DNA of 64,000 nt from Pelagivirga sediminicola (GTDB lineage: Bacteria > Pseudomonadota > Alphaproteobacteria > Rhodobacterales > Rhodobacteraceae). Under the pieces are notes generated by a model that was not told where the DNA came from, ran no database searches, and saw nothing but the letters and a program-made list of their open reading frames with translations. The translations under genes and the position numbers were made by a program. Each line of letters starts with the position of its first letter. Position 1 is the stretch's first letter. The stretch lies in NCBI RefSeq assembly GCF_003072125.1, contig NZ_QCYH01000001.1:310001-374000 (forward strand), written 5' to 3'. This document shows, piece by piece, positions 1 through 9,417 of this stretch.

Positions 1-264
1 GTTCTGGTCCTGCATCTGCAGCGCCGTGCCGACCATGACCGCGGCCGTCTGGGCCATCGCCTCGACGATGGTGACGCCGGGCATGATGGGCTTGCCCGGG
101 AAATGGCCCTGGAAATGCGGCTCGTTCATGGTGACGTTCTTGATGCCGACCGCGGATTGATAGCCGTCGATATCGCGCACCCGGTCGATCAGAAGGAACG
201 GGTAGCGATGCGGGATCAGCCGCTGGATCATGTGGATATCGGCAGTCTGCAGCGGCTGGGTCAT
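1..264 (-). CDS. fabZ: 3-hydroxyacyl-ACP dehydratase FabZ (C-terminus beyond the window)
   Basis: FabZ dehydrates 3-hydroxyacyl-ACP in the cytosolic fatty acid elongation cycle that also supplies lipid A acyl chains. The first 88 residues are present and the gene runs off the left edge. Visible are the hot-dog fold start with [10 protein letters not shown] and the active-site segment [11 protein letters not shown] followed by E-A-M-A-Q, typical of FabZ. The ATG at 262-264 gives the usual N-terminus [19 protein letters not shown]. It lies 112 bases downstream of the skp-like gene on the same strand, as in the common alphaproteobacterial bamA-skp-fabZ-lpxA order. Family assignment is firm; only the 3' part is missing. 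Confidence 0.95.
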   Translation of the reverse strand, partial: MTQPLQTADIHMIQRLIPHRYPFLLIDRVRDIDGYQSAVGIKNVTMNEPHFQGHFPGKPIMPGVTIVEAMAQTAAVMVGTALQMQDQN

Positions 265-376
265 CTATGTCCTTTCACGCGCCGGTCCGGCGCCATGTGC
301 AGGCAGTTGCCGGAGGGCCTCTGCCAATTCGCCAAAATCCTTAGCAACTTGCCAGACGCGGAGCAAGGCGGCCGCG

Positions 377-1036
377 TCAGTCTGCGGGGTCCGCTGGCGC
401 GTCATCCGGCGCGTCCCCGGCACCGGGTGCATCCTGCTGCTCCGCCGGAGCAGTCGGCGCGTCCTCCTCGCCCGAGCCGTCGCCGATGGCCGCATCGACC
501 CGCTCGATGGCAAGGTCGGTGATATCGACCGTATCAGAGCGCAGCAGGACCTGCCGGTTGTCCAGGATGATCTTTCCATTGGTGTCGCGCATCAGTTCCA
601 CCAGGATCGGCTCGGCCATGCGCATCAGCGTCAGTGGCGCAATCTCGCGGCCGCGTTCCAGATCGCGGGCCGCGCGCTCGTTTTCCTGCCGGATCGAGCG
701 GACCTTGTTGTCGAACGCGTCGGCCTTTTCCCGGAACTCCTTGGGCGTCATGGTCTTGCGCGCGTCGGTGAGCGCCTGTTCCTCGGCCCGCAGGTCTGCT
801 TCCAACTCGCGGTTGTTGGCGATCAGGCGGTCGCGCTCGGCCTCGTATTGCCGGGTCAGGCGCTTGCCCACCTGCGTGCCGGCAAAAAGACGATCCGGGT
901 CCAGTGTCAGGATCTCGCTCTGGATCGTGCCGATATCCTGCGCCTGCGCGCGCGCGCCTGCAGGTCCAATGAAGGAAACGGCCAGCGCACCGATCAATGC
1001 GCTGGCCCATATCCGTTTCGCCGACATCCGCCGCAT
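377..1036 (-). CDS. OmpH/Skp-family periplasmic chaperone
   Basis: A 219-residue protein with an N-terminal signal peptide (hydrophobic residues about 8-30, AxA-type site near ARAQAQ) followed by a long charged helical segment (about residues 70-150) rich in R, E, D and K, as in the tentacle helices of Skp/OmpH chaperones that carry outer-membrane proteins across the periplasm. The C-terminus is an acidic, Pro/Ala-rich low-complexity tail. Its ATG overlaps the bamA stop codon by one base, so it is co-transcribed and probably translationally coupled with bamA. A start nine bases further in (MSAKRIW) is also possible. Confidence 0.88.
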   Translation of the reverse strand: MRRMSAKRIWASALIGALAVSFIGPAGARAQAQDIGTIQSEILTLDPDRLFAGTQVGKRLTRQYEAERDRLIANNRELEADLRAEEQALTDARKTMTPKEFREKADAFDNKVRSIRQENERAARDLERGREIAPLTLMRMAEPILVELMRDTNGKIILDNRQVLLRSDTVDITDLAIERVDAAIGDGSGEEDAPTAPAEQQDAPGAGDAPDDAPADPAD

Positions 1037-3375
1037 CAGAAGGTCGAGGCGATGGACACGTCAAAGGATTGCGTCTTGTCACCCGGCTGCTTTTCGAGAT
1101 CCTGCGAGAAGTTGAACCGCAACGGGCCGAAGGGTGACTGCCAGATGACCGAGACACCGGCCGCCGCGCGCGGCTTGAACCCGGTCGAGGCCAGCGTGCC
1201 GGTGGCGCCCGCAGTGTCGACATCCCAGATGCTGCCGATGTCCAGAAACGCGCCGCCGGTGATCCCGTATTCCTCGGGCAGGCCCAGCGGGAATTCGGCG
1301 TCCAGCTTGAGTGCGGCGAAATAGTTGCCGCCCAGCTGCTCGACGGTGCCGCCGTTGGTTTCGGTCGGGCCGATCCCGTTCGGCTCGAATCCGCGGATGA
1401 TCTGGCCGGAATAGCGGTCAACCGCGCGGCTGTCATCGCTGCCCAGATAGTTGAGCGCACCGGCCTCCAGCGTTGCACGCAGCGTCACTTCCTCGTTCAG
1501 GACACGGGTCTGGGCGATGGCACGCGCGGAGGTCTGGATATACTCCCGGTCGCCGCCCAGCCCATAGAAATCCTGCCCGAAGGACAGCAGCACACCGGCA
1601 TTGGGGTTCAGGCCCGTGCGGCGTGTATCGTAGGTGTAATTGTATCCCGCACCGCTCTCGAAATCGCCGCCGCGCGCCACCTCTTGCGCCAGGATTCCGC
1701 TGGAGCCGGTATAGTTGCGCATGTCCTTGTAACCCGCGATATATTGCAGGCGCAGGCGGCCGTTTTCGCTGACCGGGAAGGTCAGGCTGGGCCGGAACGT
1801 ACCGATGGTGGTGTCATAGAGCGCGAAATCATCGGTCGTCTCGACCAGCGCGAAGTCCAGCCCGAACGCCACGTCACGGCTGAGGAATGAAGGTTCGACA
1901 AAGCTGATGCTATAGTTCGCACGGTCCGCGCTGGCGGCAATCTGTGCCGATAGCTTCTGGCCCCGGCCGAGGAAGTTGCGCTCGGAGAACCCGATGGCAA
2001 AGCCGATGCCGGCACTGGTCGAGTAGGACGCGCCGAAGGACAGCGAGCCGGTGCTTTTCTCTTCGACATCCACGTCGACGACCACCTGGTCGGGGCGCGA
2101 TCCCTCGCGCGCTTCGACCTCGGCGGTCTCGAAGAAGTCCAGCGCGCGGATACGCTCGGCGCTCTCGCGGATTTCGCGCGGGTTGAACGGGTCGCCCTCG
2201 ACGGTGTCGAACTGGCGGCGGATCACGCGGTCCAGCGTGGTGGTGTTGCCCTCGATGTCGATCCGCTCGACAAAGATGCGCGGCCCGCGCACCAGCGCGA
2301 ATTCGACATCCAGCGTCAGGTTGCGGTCATTGCGGGTGATGCGCGGCTCGACGCGCAGGAAATCGACGCCCTGGCGCACGCCCAGACGCTCCATCCGCGC
2401 GATCGAATTCTCGACCTTGGCGGGCGAATAGATCTCGCCCGGGCGGACATTCAGCGCGGCCTGATATTCCGCGGCGTTAACGTTATTCAACTCGCTGACC
2501 GTGGTGATGCGGCCAAACTTGAACTGCTGACCTTCCTGGATGTTGAAGGTGATGAAATAGGTGTCCCGCTCGCGGGCCAGCTCGGCATTGACGCCGGTGA
2601 CGCGGAAATCGACATAGCCGCGCGCCGAGTAGAAATCGGCCAGCACCTGCTTGTCGAACTCGATGCGGTCCTCGACGAACGTGTCGCGGTTGACCAGCGC
2701 CCGGAACAGGCCCGCCTGCTTGGAGCCGACAACGCGGCGCAGGCGGCGATCCGAAAAGGCGCGGTTTCCGACAAAGCTGACGCGCTGTACCTCGATCTTC
2801 TTGCCCTCGAAAATCTCGAAGACCAGATCGACGCGGTTGTCATTGCGGCGGATCACCTTGGGATTGACGCGCGCGGCGCTGCGGCCGGATTCGCTGTAGG
2901 CGCCGACGATGACGGCCGCATCACGCTCGGCCTTGGCGGGGTTGAACACCTGCCGCGGCGCGCTTTCGATGAGACCTGACAGATCCTCGTTCTTGATCTT
3001 GGAATTGCCCTCGAAGGCGATCTTGGAGATGGTCGGATATTCCGTCACGCTGATTTCCAGCGTATTTCCGCGCGGATTGATCGACACTTCCTCGAACAGG
3101 CCGCTGCCCAGAATGCGCTGGTAGGCATCGTTCAGCTCGCCCGCCGTCACCGTCTGGCCGCGCGCGATGCCCGCATAGGTCAGGATCGTTCCGGCCTCGA
3201 TCCGCTGATTGCCCGAAATCGCGACGTTGTCGAAGCGGTAGGACTGCGCCTCGGCCGCGCGCGGCGCGGCGACAAAAGCGATGCAGATCAACGTGATGGC
3301 GATCAGCCCGGACCTTGCCCACTGGTGCGGCGAAGTGCAAAGGCGCAGCGCGCGCAGGTACATCGGATGATTCAT
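1036..3375 (-). CDS. bamA: Outer membrane protein assembly factor BamA
   Basis: The central Omp85 insertase of the BAM complex, which folds beta-barrel proteins into the outer membrane. With the chosen ATG the product is 779 residues: a signal peptide with a hydrophobic core to about residue 43 (AAEA before QSYRF), five POTRA repeats over roughly residues 44-430, then a 16-strand barrel. The loop-6 motif IIRGFEPNG is near residue 660 and the chain ends in Phe (IASTF), the usual barrel signature. An ATG 33 bases upstream (3408) would add 11 residues before the signal peptide and is less likely. Neighbours rseP upstream and skp downstream are the classic setting. Confidence 0.96.
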   Translation of the reverse strand: MNHPMYLRALRLCTSPHQWARSGLIAITLICIAFVAAPRAAEAQSYRFDNVAISGNQRIEAGTILTYAGIARGQTVTAGELNDAYQRILGSGLFEEVSINPRGNTLEISVTEYPTISKIAFEGNSKIKNEDLSGLIESAPRQVFNPAKAERDAAVIVGAYSESGRSAARVNPKVIRRNDNRVDLVFEIFEGKKIEVQRVSFVGNRAFSDRRLRRVVGSKQAGLFRALVNRDTFVEDRIEFDKQVLADFYSARGYVDFRVTGVNAELARERDTYFITFNIQEGQQFKFGRITTVSELNNVNAAEYQAALNVRPGEIYSPAKVENSIARMERLGVRQGVDFLRVEPRITRNDRNLTLDVEFALVRGPRIFVERIDIEGNTTTLDRVIRRQFDTVEGDPFNPREIRESAERIRALDFFETAEVEAREGSRPDQVVVDVDVEEKSTGSLSFGASYSTSAGIGFAIGFSERNFLGRGQKLSAQIAASADRANYSISFVEPSFLSRDVAFGLDFALVETTDDFALYDTTIGTFRPSLTFPVSENGRLRLQYIAGYKDMRNYTGSSGILAQEVARGGDFESGAGYNYTYDTRRTGLNPNAGVLLSFGQDFYGLGGDREYIQTSARAIAQTRVLNEEVTLRATLEAGALNYLGSDDSRAVDRYSGQIIRGFEPNGIGPTETNGGTVEQLGGNYFAALKLDAEFPLGLPEEYGITGGAFLDIGSIWDVDTAGATGTLASTGFKPRAAAGVSVIWQSPFGPLRFNFSQDLEKQPGDKTQSFDVSIASTF

Positions 3376-3498
3376 GTTTCCAACCCAGTCAGACAAGCCA
3401 ATATGCATGTTCAGTAACGGGTCTGTGGTGTCTTGTCAAAATGCCAATCAGGCGAATTTTCACTGGCTCCGCGCGGATCGGCGCGGCGCCGCGTGCGC

Positions 3499-3624
3499 TT
3501 AAAGCGATCCGACGAAAGCGGCCAGAAACAGCGCCAGCGTGATCGCCCCGGGGAAAAGCAGGCGGTCCCAGTTGACGTCGATCAGCAGGACCATTCCGCG
3601 ATATCCGCCTGTTAAATGTTGCAT
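3499..3624 (-). CDS. Small membrane protein between bamA and rseP (41 aa)
   Basis: A short frame encoding MQHLTGGYRGM followed by a single hydrophobic segment (LFPGAITLALFLAAFVGSL) ending the protein. It has high GC at third codon positions like its neighbours and lies in the same orientation in the gap between rseP (ends 3823) and bamA. In-frame ATGs at 3639 and 3684 would add 5 or 20 residues. I do not recognise a named family. The single predicted membrane span and its place in an envelope-biogenesis operon suggest a small inner-membrane protein. It is real with moderate probability; the function is unknown. Confidence 0.5.
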   Translation of the reverse strand: MQHLTGGYRGMVLLIDVNWDRLLFPGAITLALFLAAFVGSL

Positions 3625-3728
3625 TGTTCCGGTTTCCATCGATTCCCGCGCCTCCCCGACCATCGGGGCGCGCCCGGGGCGCAAACTGCCGTTGGATTGT
3701 GGCGCAATGTGGGATCCAAATGTGGCGG

Positions 3729-3758
3729 GACCGGGGCATTTCGGCCCCGGCCCCGGTC
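3729..3758. other. GC-rich inverted repeat between rseP and the small membrane gene
   Basis: The arms GACCGGGGC (3729-3737) and GCCCCGGTC (3750-3758) can pair with a 12-base loop. There is no T-run on the minus side, so it is not a standard intrinsic terminator for rseP. It could act as an mRNA stabiliser or attenuator between rseP and bamA. This is weak evidence. Confidence 0.3.
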
Positions 3759-3822
3759 ATGTCGATTTTTTCGGCACGTGGCCATACCGCAACATCTGGT
3801 GCAAAGCGCGGTGGGTTCCGAA

Positions 3823-5193
3823 TCACGGACACCAGATATCGTTGAAGAGCGCAAAGAGCATCAGGCTGAGGATCAGCGTCAGGCCGATGGTCATCAACAC
3901 CTTCAGCGCGGCGTCGCTGGGCGGTTTGCGGAAAACCGCCTCGTAGGCGTAGAACACAAGGTGCCCGCCATCCAGAACCGGGATCGGAAAGAGGTTCAGC
4001 AGGCCGACGGCCGTGGACAGAACGGCGATGAACCAGATGAAGCTTTCGGCGCCCTGGCTGGCCATGGCGCCGGAGGTCTGGGCGATGCCCAAGGGCCCGG
4101 ACATGTTGCAGCTGCTGATCGCGCCGGTGATCATGTAATAGAGCCCCGAAACCGAACTGGCGGCCACGGCATAGGTCTGGCGCGTGCCGTCTGTCAGGGC
4201 GGCCAGCGGGCCCAACCGCTCCGTGCCCGGCTCGAACGCCCAGCCGCCGGCGATGCCGATGCGCCACTGGGTGCTGAACCCGCCGCCTTCCTGCGGCTCG
4301 TCCATGCGGCGCGGGGTCAGACTCAGCTGCTCCTGGCCGCCATCGCGCCAGACATCCAGCCGCAACGTTGCCCCGCCTGAGGATTCCACCGCGCCCTTCA
4401 GTTGCGTGAAAGAGGAAATGGGCATGCCATTGATGGCGGTAATCACATCGCCCGCCTCCATCCCGGCGCCATACGCGGCCGATTGCGGCGCCAGCTGCGT
4501 CACGATCGGCGGGAGCGGATGCGGCCCCGGCACGGTCATTTCCTGCCCGCCGCGCAGAATGCGGTATTCCATCAGCTGCTGGTCCGGCAGCGCGGTCGTG
4601 AAGACATCGAAGGCGCCGCGCTCGTCATAGCCGGGCATCTGGGTGCCCGCGATATCCAGCACCGTATCGCCCGGCTGCAGCGCCACGCCCTCGGCCGGAA
4701 GTGGCTTGAGCGCGCCGACCTGCAGCGGCTCGGCCATCTTGCCCTGAACCATCATCACGCCCGCAAAGATCGCGATGGACAGGATGAAGTTGAACACCGG
4801 CCCCGCCGCGACTGTCGCCGTGCGTGCCCAGAGCGGCGCGCCGTGCATCGTGTGGCGCAGGCGTTCGGGCGGGGTGGCGGCCATCGCGGCGCTGTCCTTG
4901 CCGCTGGCGGGGTCCGCATCGCCCAGAAACTTGACATAGCCGCCCAGCGGCAGCGCGGCCAGTTGCCAGCGCGTGCCGTGCCGGTCCTTGCGCGAAAACA
5001 GCACCGGACCGAACCCGAGCGAGAAAACCTCGGCCTTGATGCCGCACCAGCGCCCGACGATGTAGTGGCCATACTCGTGGACCGCGACGATCACCGATAG
5101 TGCGACGACGAATGCGGCAATGACCCCGAGGACGCTGCCGAATTGCGGGATGAGCGCGAAAATATCCAAGAAATGTCCTATTCTGCCGATCAT
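3823..5193 (-). CDS. rseP: Site-2 membrane zinc metalloprotease RseP
   Basis: An intramembrane protease that cleaves anti-sigma factors and signal-peptide remnants at the inner membrane. The zinc ligand motif HEYGH sits at residues 39-43 in the first membrane helix. The second metal motif PVLDGGH is in a C-terminal helix near residue 405. At least one PDZ domain is visible around residues 225-295 (AAYGAGMEAGDVITAINGMP). The length of 456 residues is typical. The gene follows dxr by 16 bases and precedes bamA, the conserved arrangement. The zinc ligands and PDZ region are intact. Confidence 0.95.
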   Translation of the reverse strand: MIGRIGHFLDIFALIPQFGSVLGVIAAFVVALSVIVAVHEYGHYIVGRWCGIKAEVFSLGFGPVLFSRKDRHGTRWQLAALPLGGYVKFLGDADPASGKDSAAMAATPPERLRHTMHGAPLWARTATVAAGPVFNFILSIAIFAGVMMVQGKMAEPLQVGALKPLPAEGVALQPGDTVLDIAGTQMPGYDERGAFDVFTTALPDQQLMEYRILRGGQEMTVPGPHPLPPIVTQLAPQSAAYGAGMEAGDVITAINGMPISSFTQLKGAVESSGGATLRLDVWRDGGQEQLSLTPRRMDEPQEGGGFSTQWRIGIAGGWAFEPGTERLGPLAALTDGTRQTYAVAASSVSGLYYMITGAISSCNMSGPLGIAQTSGAMASQGAESFIWFIAVLSTAVGLLNLFPIPVLDGGHLVFYAYEAVFRKPPSDAALKVLMTIGLTLILSLMLFALFNDIWCP

Positions 5194-5209
5194 GGCGCCC
5201 CGTCGCCCC

Positions 5210-6379
5210 TCAGGCGGCGATCAGGCGATCCATCTGTTGCCGTGTAAAGTGGTCCCAGTGCCGCACGCTTTCAAGCGTGATGTCGCGGGCGCCCATGTCT
5301 GGCCCCGCATCAGGCACACCGCCCTTCAGAACACGCGCGACCAGCGCCGTCATGTCCGAAAAACCGATGCGCCCGGCGATGAAATGATCCAGCGCGCGCT
5401 CCTTGGCGGCGTTGAAGACGGCGCCGGCATGTCCGCCCGTCTGCATCACCTGCCCCGCCAGCGCCAGCGCCGGATAGCGCGCAGGATCGGGCGCCGCGAA
5501 ATCCAGTCGGCCAATGGCGGCCAGATCCAGCCGCGCCACCGGCAGATGCGATCTGTCGGGCCAGTTCAGCGCATAGCCGATGGCGTGGCGCATGTCAGGC
5601 GGGCCGACATGCGCCATCAACGCCCCGTCGCAAAACCCGACCAGCGCGTGAACGGTGCTTTGCGGATGGACCAACACCTCGATCTGGTCGGGCCGCAGGC
5701 CAAAGAACTCCTTGGCCTCAATGACTTCCAGCGCCTTGTTGAACATCGACGCGCTGTCGATAGTGATGCGCTGGCCCATGTCCCAATTGGGATGCGTCGA
5801 CGCCTCGCGCACGCTGACATGCGCCAGATCGGCCAGCGGTCGATCGCGGAACGCGCCGCCCGAGGCGGTGATGATGACCCGCTCGACCGCGCTGCGATCC
5901 TCGCCGATGAGCGCCTGGAAGATGGCGGAATGCTCGCTGTCCACCGGCAGGATGCGCGCGCCATGCCGCGCCGCGGTGGCCAGCAGAAGCGGCCCGGCCG
6001 TGACCAGCGATTCCTTGTTCGCCAGCGCCAGCGTGCTGCCCTGCGCCAGCGCCGCCATTCCGGGCGCCAGCCCGGCCACCCCGACGATCGCCGACATGAT
6101 CCAGTCGGCCGGGCGCTGCGCGGCCTCGATCAGCGCCGCCTCGCCCGCCGCCGCCGCAATCCCGCTGCCCGACAGGGCCGCGCGCAGATCGTCCAGCAGC
6201 TCCGCATGGGCGGTGACGGCCAGATCGGCGCGCATCTCGCGCGCATCGGCGGCCAGCTGCGTGATGTTGCGGCCCCCCGTAAGGGCCACCACGTGATATG
6301 CGTCCGGCGCGCGGCGGATCAGGTCCAGCGTGTTTTGCCCGATGGACCCGGTCGCGCCCAGAATGGTGACACGCCTCAT
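5210..6379 (-). CDS. dxr: 1-deoxy-D-xylulose 5-phosphate reductoisomerase
   Basis: Second step of the MEP isoprenoid pathway: converts DXP to MEP with NADPH in the cytosol. A 389-residue product starts MRRVTILGATGSIGQNTLD, with the NADPH-binding GATGSIG at residues 8-14. Further on are the substrate/metal region around VDSEHSAIFQ and the active-site segment TASGGAFRD. The frame is open further upstream, but that stretch is the other-frame shadow of cdsA. The ATG at 6377-6379 overlaps the cdsA stop by four bases (ATGA), which settles the start. It feeds the undecaprenyl pathway two genes upstream (uppS). Confidence 0.96.
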   Translation of the reverse strand: MRRVTILGATGSIGQNTLDLIRRAPDAYHVVALTGGRNITQLAADAREMRADLAVTAHAELLDDLRAALSGSGIAAAAGEAALIEAAQRPADWIMSAIVGVAGLAPGMAALAQGSTLALANKESLVTAGPLLLATAARHGARILPVDSEHSAIFQALIGEDRSAVERVIITASGGAFRDRPLADLAHVSVREASTHPNWDMGQRITIDSASMFNKALEVIEAKEFFGLRPDQIEVLVHPQSTVHALVGFCDGALMAHVGPPDMRHAIGYALNWPDRSHLPVARLDLAAIGRLDFAAPDPARYPALALAGQVMQTGGHAGAVFNAAKERALDHFIAGRIGFSDMTALVARVLKGGVPDAGPDMGARDITLESVRHWDHFTRQQMDRLIAA

Positions 6380-7158
6380 ATGATCCCCGGCAGCATCCCG
6401 AAGAGCCACAGCACCCCGACCAGAAGCACCGCGCCCAGCATCGCATCGAACCGGTCCAGCACGCCGCCATGGCCCGGTATCAGGTTCGAGCTGTCCTTGA
6501 CCCCCGCGCGCCGCTTGATCCAGCTTTCCGCGATATCGCCCGCCTGCCCGGTCACCGACACCAGCACGGAGAGCAGCATCAGCTGCGCGCCGACCCCCAG
6601 ATAAATCCCGAACCCCAGCCCCATGACCGCGGCGGCCAGCCATCCGGCGATGGTGCCGGACCAGGTTTTCTTGGGGCTGATCGCGGGCCAGAATTTCGGC
6701 CCGCCAAGGGCGCGGCCTGCGAAATATCCTGCAACATCAGTGGCAACGACGACGCAGATCACCCAAAGGATCCACGCCAGCCCCGCATCCACGCGCAGCA
6801 GGCCGGCGGTATGGCACGCCAGAAGGATGCTTGCGCCATACACGCCGAAGAGGACACGCCGGGTCGGCAACTGCCACGCGCCGAAGCCCGCGACACAGAC
6901 CAGCCCCGGCAAGGCCAGCCAGAGCGGAAGCGCCCACGCCACCGCCAGCGCGATGCCCGCGACCGCGCCCATCCCCGGCGCCCAGACCCGGCCGCCCAGC
7001 ATGCGCGCCAGCTCCCATATCATCGCGCCGCCGATCACCCAGAGCGCGGCGGCAAAGATCATCCCGCCCGCCCAGAGCAGCACGATGCCGACCACGATCA
7101 TCACCGCGGCCGATATCATCCGTGCGTTCAGGTCCCTCCAGCGCTGCGGCAGGCTCAT
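6376..7158 (-). CDS. cdsA: Phosphatidate cytidylyltransferase CdsA
   Basis: Makes CDP-diacylglycerol from phosphatidate and CTP at the inner membrane, the branch point of phospholipid synthesis. The 260-residue product begins MSLPQRWRDLN and has about six to eight hydrophobic spans. The family signature is near the C-terminus: VTGQAGDIAESWIKR, then GHGGVLDRFDAML. The conserved SPKKTWSG segment is also present. Both ends overlap neighbours by ATGA (uppS upstream, dxr downstream), so the three genes form one translationally coupled unit. Confidence 0.95.
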   Translation of the reverse strand: MSLPQRWRDLNARMISAAVMIVVGIVLLWAGGMIFAAALWVIGGAMIWELARMLGGRVWAPGMGAVAGIALAVAWALPLWLALPGLVCVAGFGAWQLPTRRVLFGVYGASILLACHTAGLLRVDAGLAWILWVICVVVATDVAGYFAGRALGGPKFWPAISPKKTWSGTIAGWLAAAVMGLGFGIYLGVGAQLMLLSVLVSVTGQAGDIAESWIKRRAGVKDSSNLIPGHGGVLDRFDAMLGAVLLVGVLWLFGMLPGII

Positions 7159-7916
7159 GGCTTGGCTCCCCCATAGCGGCGATCGCGGCCGCAATATGCC
7201 GATACGATTCCGGCAAAGATGTCGCGCGTGAAATCAGGCCACAAGGTATCGACGAATTCGTATTCCGCATAGGCCGATTGCCACAGCAGGAAATTTGAAA
7301 TCCGCGCCTCGCCCGAGGTGCGGATCACAAGGTCAGGATCAGGTAAAACCTTTGTATCCAAATATCTTGTCAGCGTTTCTTCATCCACATCATCGGGGCT
7401 GAGACTGCCCGAGGCGACGTCCTGTGCCAGGTGCTTGATCGCGCGGCTCACCTCGTCGCGGCTGCCATAGTTCAGTGCGATGGTCAGGTGAATGCGGTCA
7501 TTGCCTTCGGTGATGCCCTCCAGTTCGTCCATGAGGGCGATCAGCTTGGCATCGAGGCGCACCCGGTCGCCGATGAAGCGTACGCGCACGCCCTCGTCCC
7601 GCAATGCGCGGGCCTCCTTGGCGATGTAGCGGCGGAAAAGGCTCATCAGGCCGGCCACCTCGGTCTGGGTGCGTTTCCAGTTCTCTGTCGAAAAGGCAAA
7701 GACCGTCAGATACTTGACCCCAAGATCGGGACAGGCATCGACGATCTCGCGCACGCGTTTGGCGCCGGCATGGTGGCCAAAGAGACGCGGGCGCCCGCGC
7801 GCCTGCGCCCAGCGGCCATTGCCGTCCATGATGACGGCCACATGGCGCGGGCCCTGCGGTGCGGGAAGGGCAGCATCTGCGCCCTCTTCGCTGTCTTTGC
7901 CCTTTCGCCCGAACAC
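7155..7916 (-). CDS. uppS: Undecaprenyl diphosphate synthase (cis-prenyltransferase)
   Basis: Adds cis-isoprene units to farnesyl-PP to make the C55 lipid carrier for peptidoglycan and other envelope glycans. The 253-residue product has the catalytic MDGNGRWAQARG (Asp about residue 31), the FSTENW motif, and the C-terminal RTSGEARISNFLLWQ segment that binds isopentenyl-PP. These are all hallmarks of the family. The N-terminal 20 residues are a charged, poorly conserved extension. The stop overlaps the cdsA start by four bases, and frr lies four bases upstream. Confidence 0.96.
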   Translation of the reverse strand: MFGRKGKDSEEGADAALPAPQGPRHVAVIMDGNGRWAQARGRPRLFGHHAGAKRVREIVDACPDLGVKYLTVFAFSTENWKRTQTEVAGLMSLFRRYIAKEARALRDEGVRVRFIGDRVRLDAKLIALMDELEGITEGNDRIHLTIALNYGSRDEVSRAIKHLAQDVASGSLSPDDVDEETLTRYLDTKVLPDPDLVIRTSGEARISNFLLWQSAYAEYEFVDTLWPDFTRDIFAGIVSAYCGRDRRYGGAKP

Positions 7917-7920
7917 CCCG

Positions 7921-8484
7921 TCAGACCTGCATGATCTCGGCCTGCTTCGTCTCCAGCGACTCGTCGACGCGGGTGATGAAGCGGTTGGTCAGATCCTGAA
8001 CCTCGGTTTCCCAGAATTTCTGGTCGTCCTCGGACATGCCTTCATTCTTGCCCTTCTTGATCTGGTCCATGCCGTCGCGGCGCACGTTGCGGATCGCGAC
8101 GCGGGCATGCTCGGCATATTGCGAGGCGACCTTGGTCAGATCGCGGCGCCGCTCCTCGTTCAGCTCGGGGATGGGCAGCATGATGATCGTGCCATTCATC
8201 TGAGGATTGATGCCCAAGCCGCTGTTGCGAATGGCTTTCTCCACCTTGTTGACCAGGCCCTTGTCCCAGACGTTGATCGTCACCATCCGCGGTTCGGGCA
8301 CGTTGACGGTGCCGACCTGGTTGATCGGCGTCATCTGGCCGTAGGCGTCCACCATCACCGGCTCCAGCAGCGACGCGCTGGCCCGCCCCGTGCGCAGCGA
8401 GGCGAATTCGGTTCTCAGCGACGTGATCGCGCCTTCCATGCGCCGCTCAAGATCGGCGGTGTCGATTTCCATATTGTCGGACAT
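7921..8484 (-). CDS. frr: Ribosome recycling factor
   Basis: RRF works with EF-G to split post-termination ribosomes. The 187-residue product matches the normal length and has the typical core: [20 protein letters not shown] in the first helix/domain II junction and [20 protein letters not shown] in the long helical part. It begins [15 protein letters not shown]; the second ATG at residue 5 is an alternative start. It lies between pyrH and uppS on the same strand, a near-universal arrangement. Confidence 0.97.
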   Translation of the reverse strand: MSDNMEIDTADLERRMEGAITSLRTEFASLRTGRASASLLEPVMVDAYGQMTPINQVGTVNVPEPRMVTINVWDKGLVNKVEKAIRNSGLGINPQMNGTIIMLPIPELNEERRRDLTKVASQYAEHARVAIRNVRRDGMDQIKKGKNEGMSEDDQKFWETEVQDLTNRFITRVDESLETKQAEIMQV

Positions 8485-8534
8485 ACTCTAGTTCCTTTGC
8501 GGTCTGTCACCCTCGGCCCGGCGCCACGCGGGCG

Positions 8535-9266
8535 TCAGGAATGGACGGTTGTATAGGTGCCTTCGCCGGCCAGGATCCCGCGAAACCCGCCGGGCTCGTC
8601 CAGGCTGAACACGATGATCGGCAGGTTGTTGTCGCGCGCCAGTGCGATGGCGCTGGCATCCATCACCTTGAGGTGCTTTTGCAGCACGTCATCATAGGTG
8701 ATGCGGTCATAGCGCACGGCATCGGGGTTGGTCATCGGATCCTTGTCATAGACGCCGTCCACCTTGGTGCCTTTCAGGATCGCCTCGCAGGCCATTTCAT
8801 TGGCGCGCAGCGTCGCGGCGGTGTCGGTGGTGAAATAGGGGTTTCCGGTGCCCGCGGCAAAGATGCACACGCGTTTCTTCTCAAGGTGGCGCACGGCGCG
8901 GCGGCGGATATAGGGCTCGGCCACCTCGTCCATGCGGATCGCCGAGATGACGCGGCAGAAGACGCCCAGTTTCTCCAGCGCGCTTTGCATCGCCAGCGCG
9001 TTCATCACGGTGGCCAGCATGCCCATGTAATCGGCCGTCGTGCGCTCCATCCCCTGCGCCGAGCCTGAGAGCCCGCGAAAGATGTTGCCGCCGCCGATGA
9101 CCATGCAGATCTCGACCCCCATGTCGTGCACCACCTTCACCTCGCGCGCGATGCGCTCGACGGTGGGGGGATGCAGGCCATATGCCGTGTCGCCCATCAG
9201 CGCCTCCCCCGAAATCTTCAGCATCACGCGCTGAAAGGTCGTTCTGGGGGTGTCACTGTCGGGCAT
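8535..9266 (-). CDS. pyrH: UMP kinase
   Basis: Phosphorylates UMP to UDP, committing pyrimidines to nucleotide and sugar-nucleotide synthesis. The 243-residue product (ATG at 9264-9266, [15 protein letters not shown]) carries [10 protein letters not shown], the glycine-rich [21 protein letters not shown], and the allosteric/ATP region [15 protein letters not shown], all typical of bacterial hexameric UMP kinases. It is the first gene of the minus-strand run, so the promoter should lie in the 151-base gap shared with divergent miaA. Confidence 0.96.
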   Translation of the reverse strand: MPDSDTPRTTFQRVMLKISGEALMGDTAYGLHPPTVERIAREVKVVHDMGVEICMVIGGGNIFRGLSGSAQGMERTTADYMGMLATVMNALAMQSALEKLGVFCRVISAIRMDEVAEPYIRRRAVRHLEKKRVCIFAAGTGNPYFTTDTAATLRANEMACEAILKGTKVDGVYDKDPMTNPDAVRYDRITYDDVLQKHLKVMDASAIALARDNNLPIIVFSLDEPGGFRGILAGEGTYTTVHS

Positions 9267-9417
9267 GGGAGGATTTCCTGGCTTGGGGTGTCTGGCGCGC
9301 AAAATGTCGCAAATGGCCGCATAGTTCAATCGCATAAACCGCCCCGCCCCACGCCGGAGGCAGTAAAACGCCGCGCGCCCCCTCGCCCCCGCCGCCGCGC
9401 CGCGCTAGAACGCGGCC

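Noticed and set aside
3376..3408. A BamA start at the upstream ATG (3408)
   Set aside because: It adds 11 residues in front of the signal peptide with no Shine-Dalgarno. The ATG at 3375 places a normal signal sequence.
7155..9266. A riboswitch or attenuator in the pyrH-frr-uppS run
   Set aside because: Gaps are 4 and 50 bases with no stable hairpin plus T-run that I could find.
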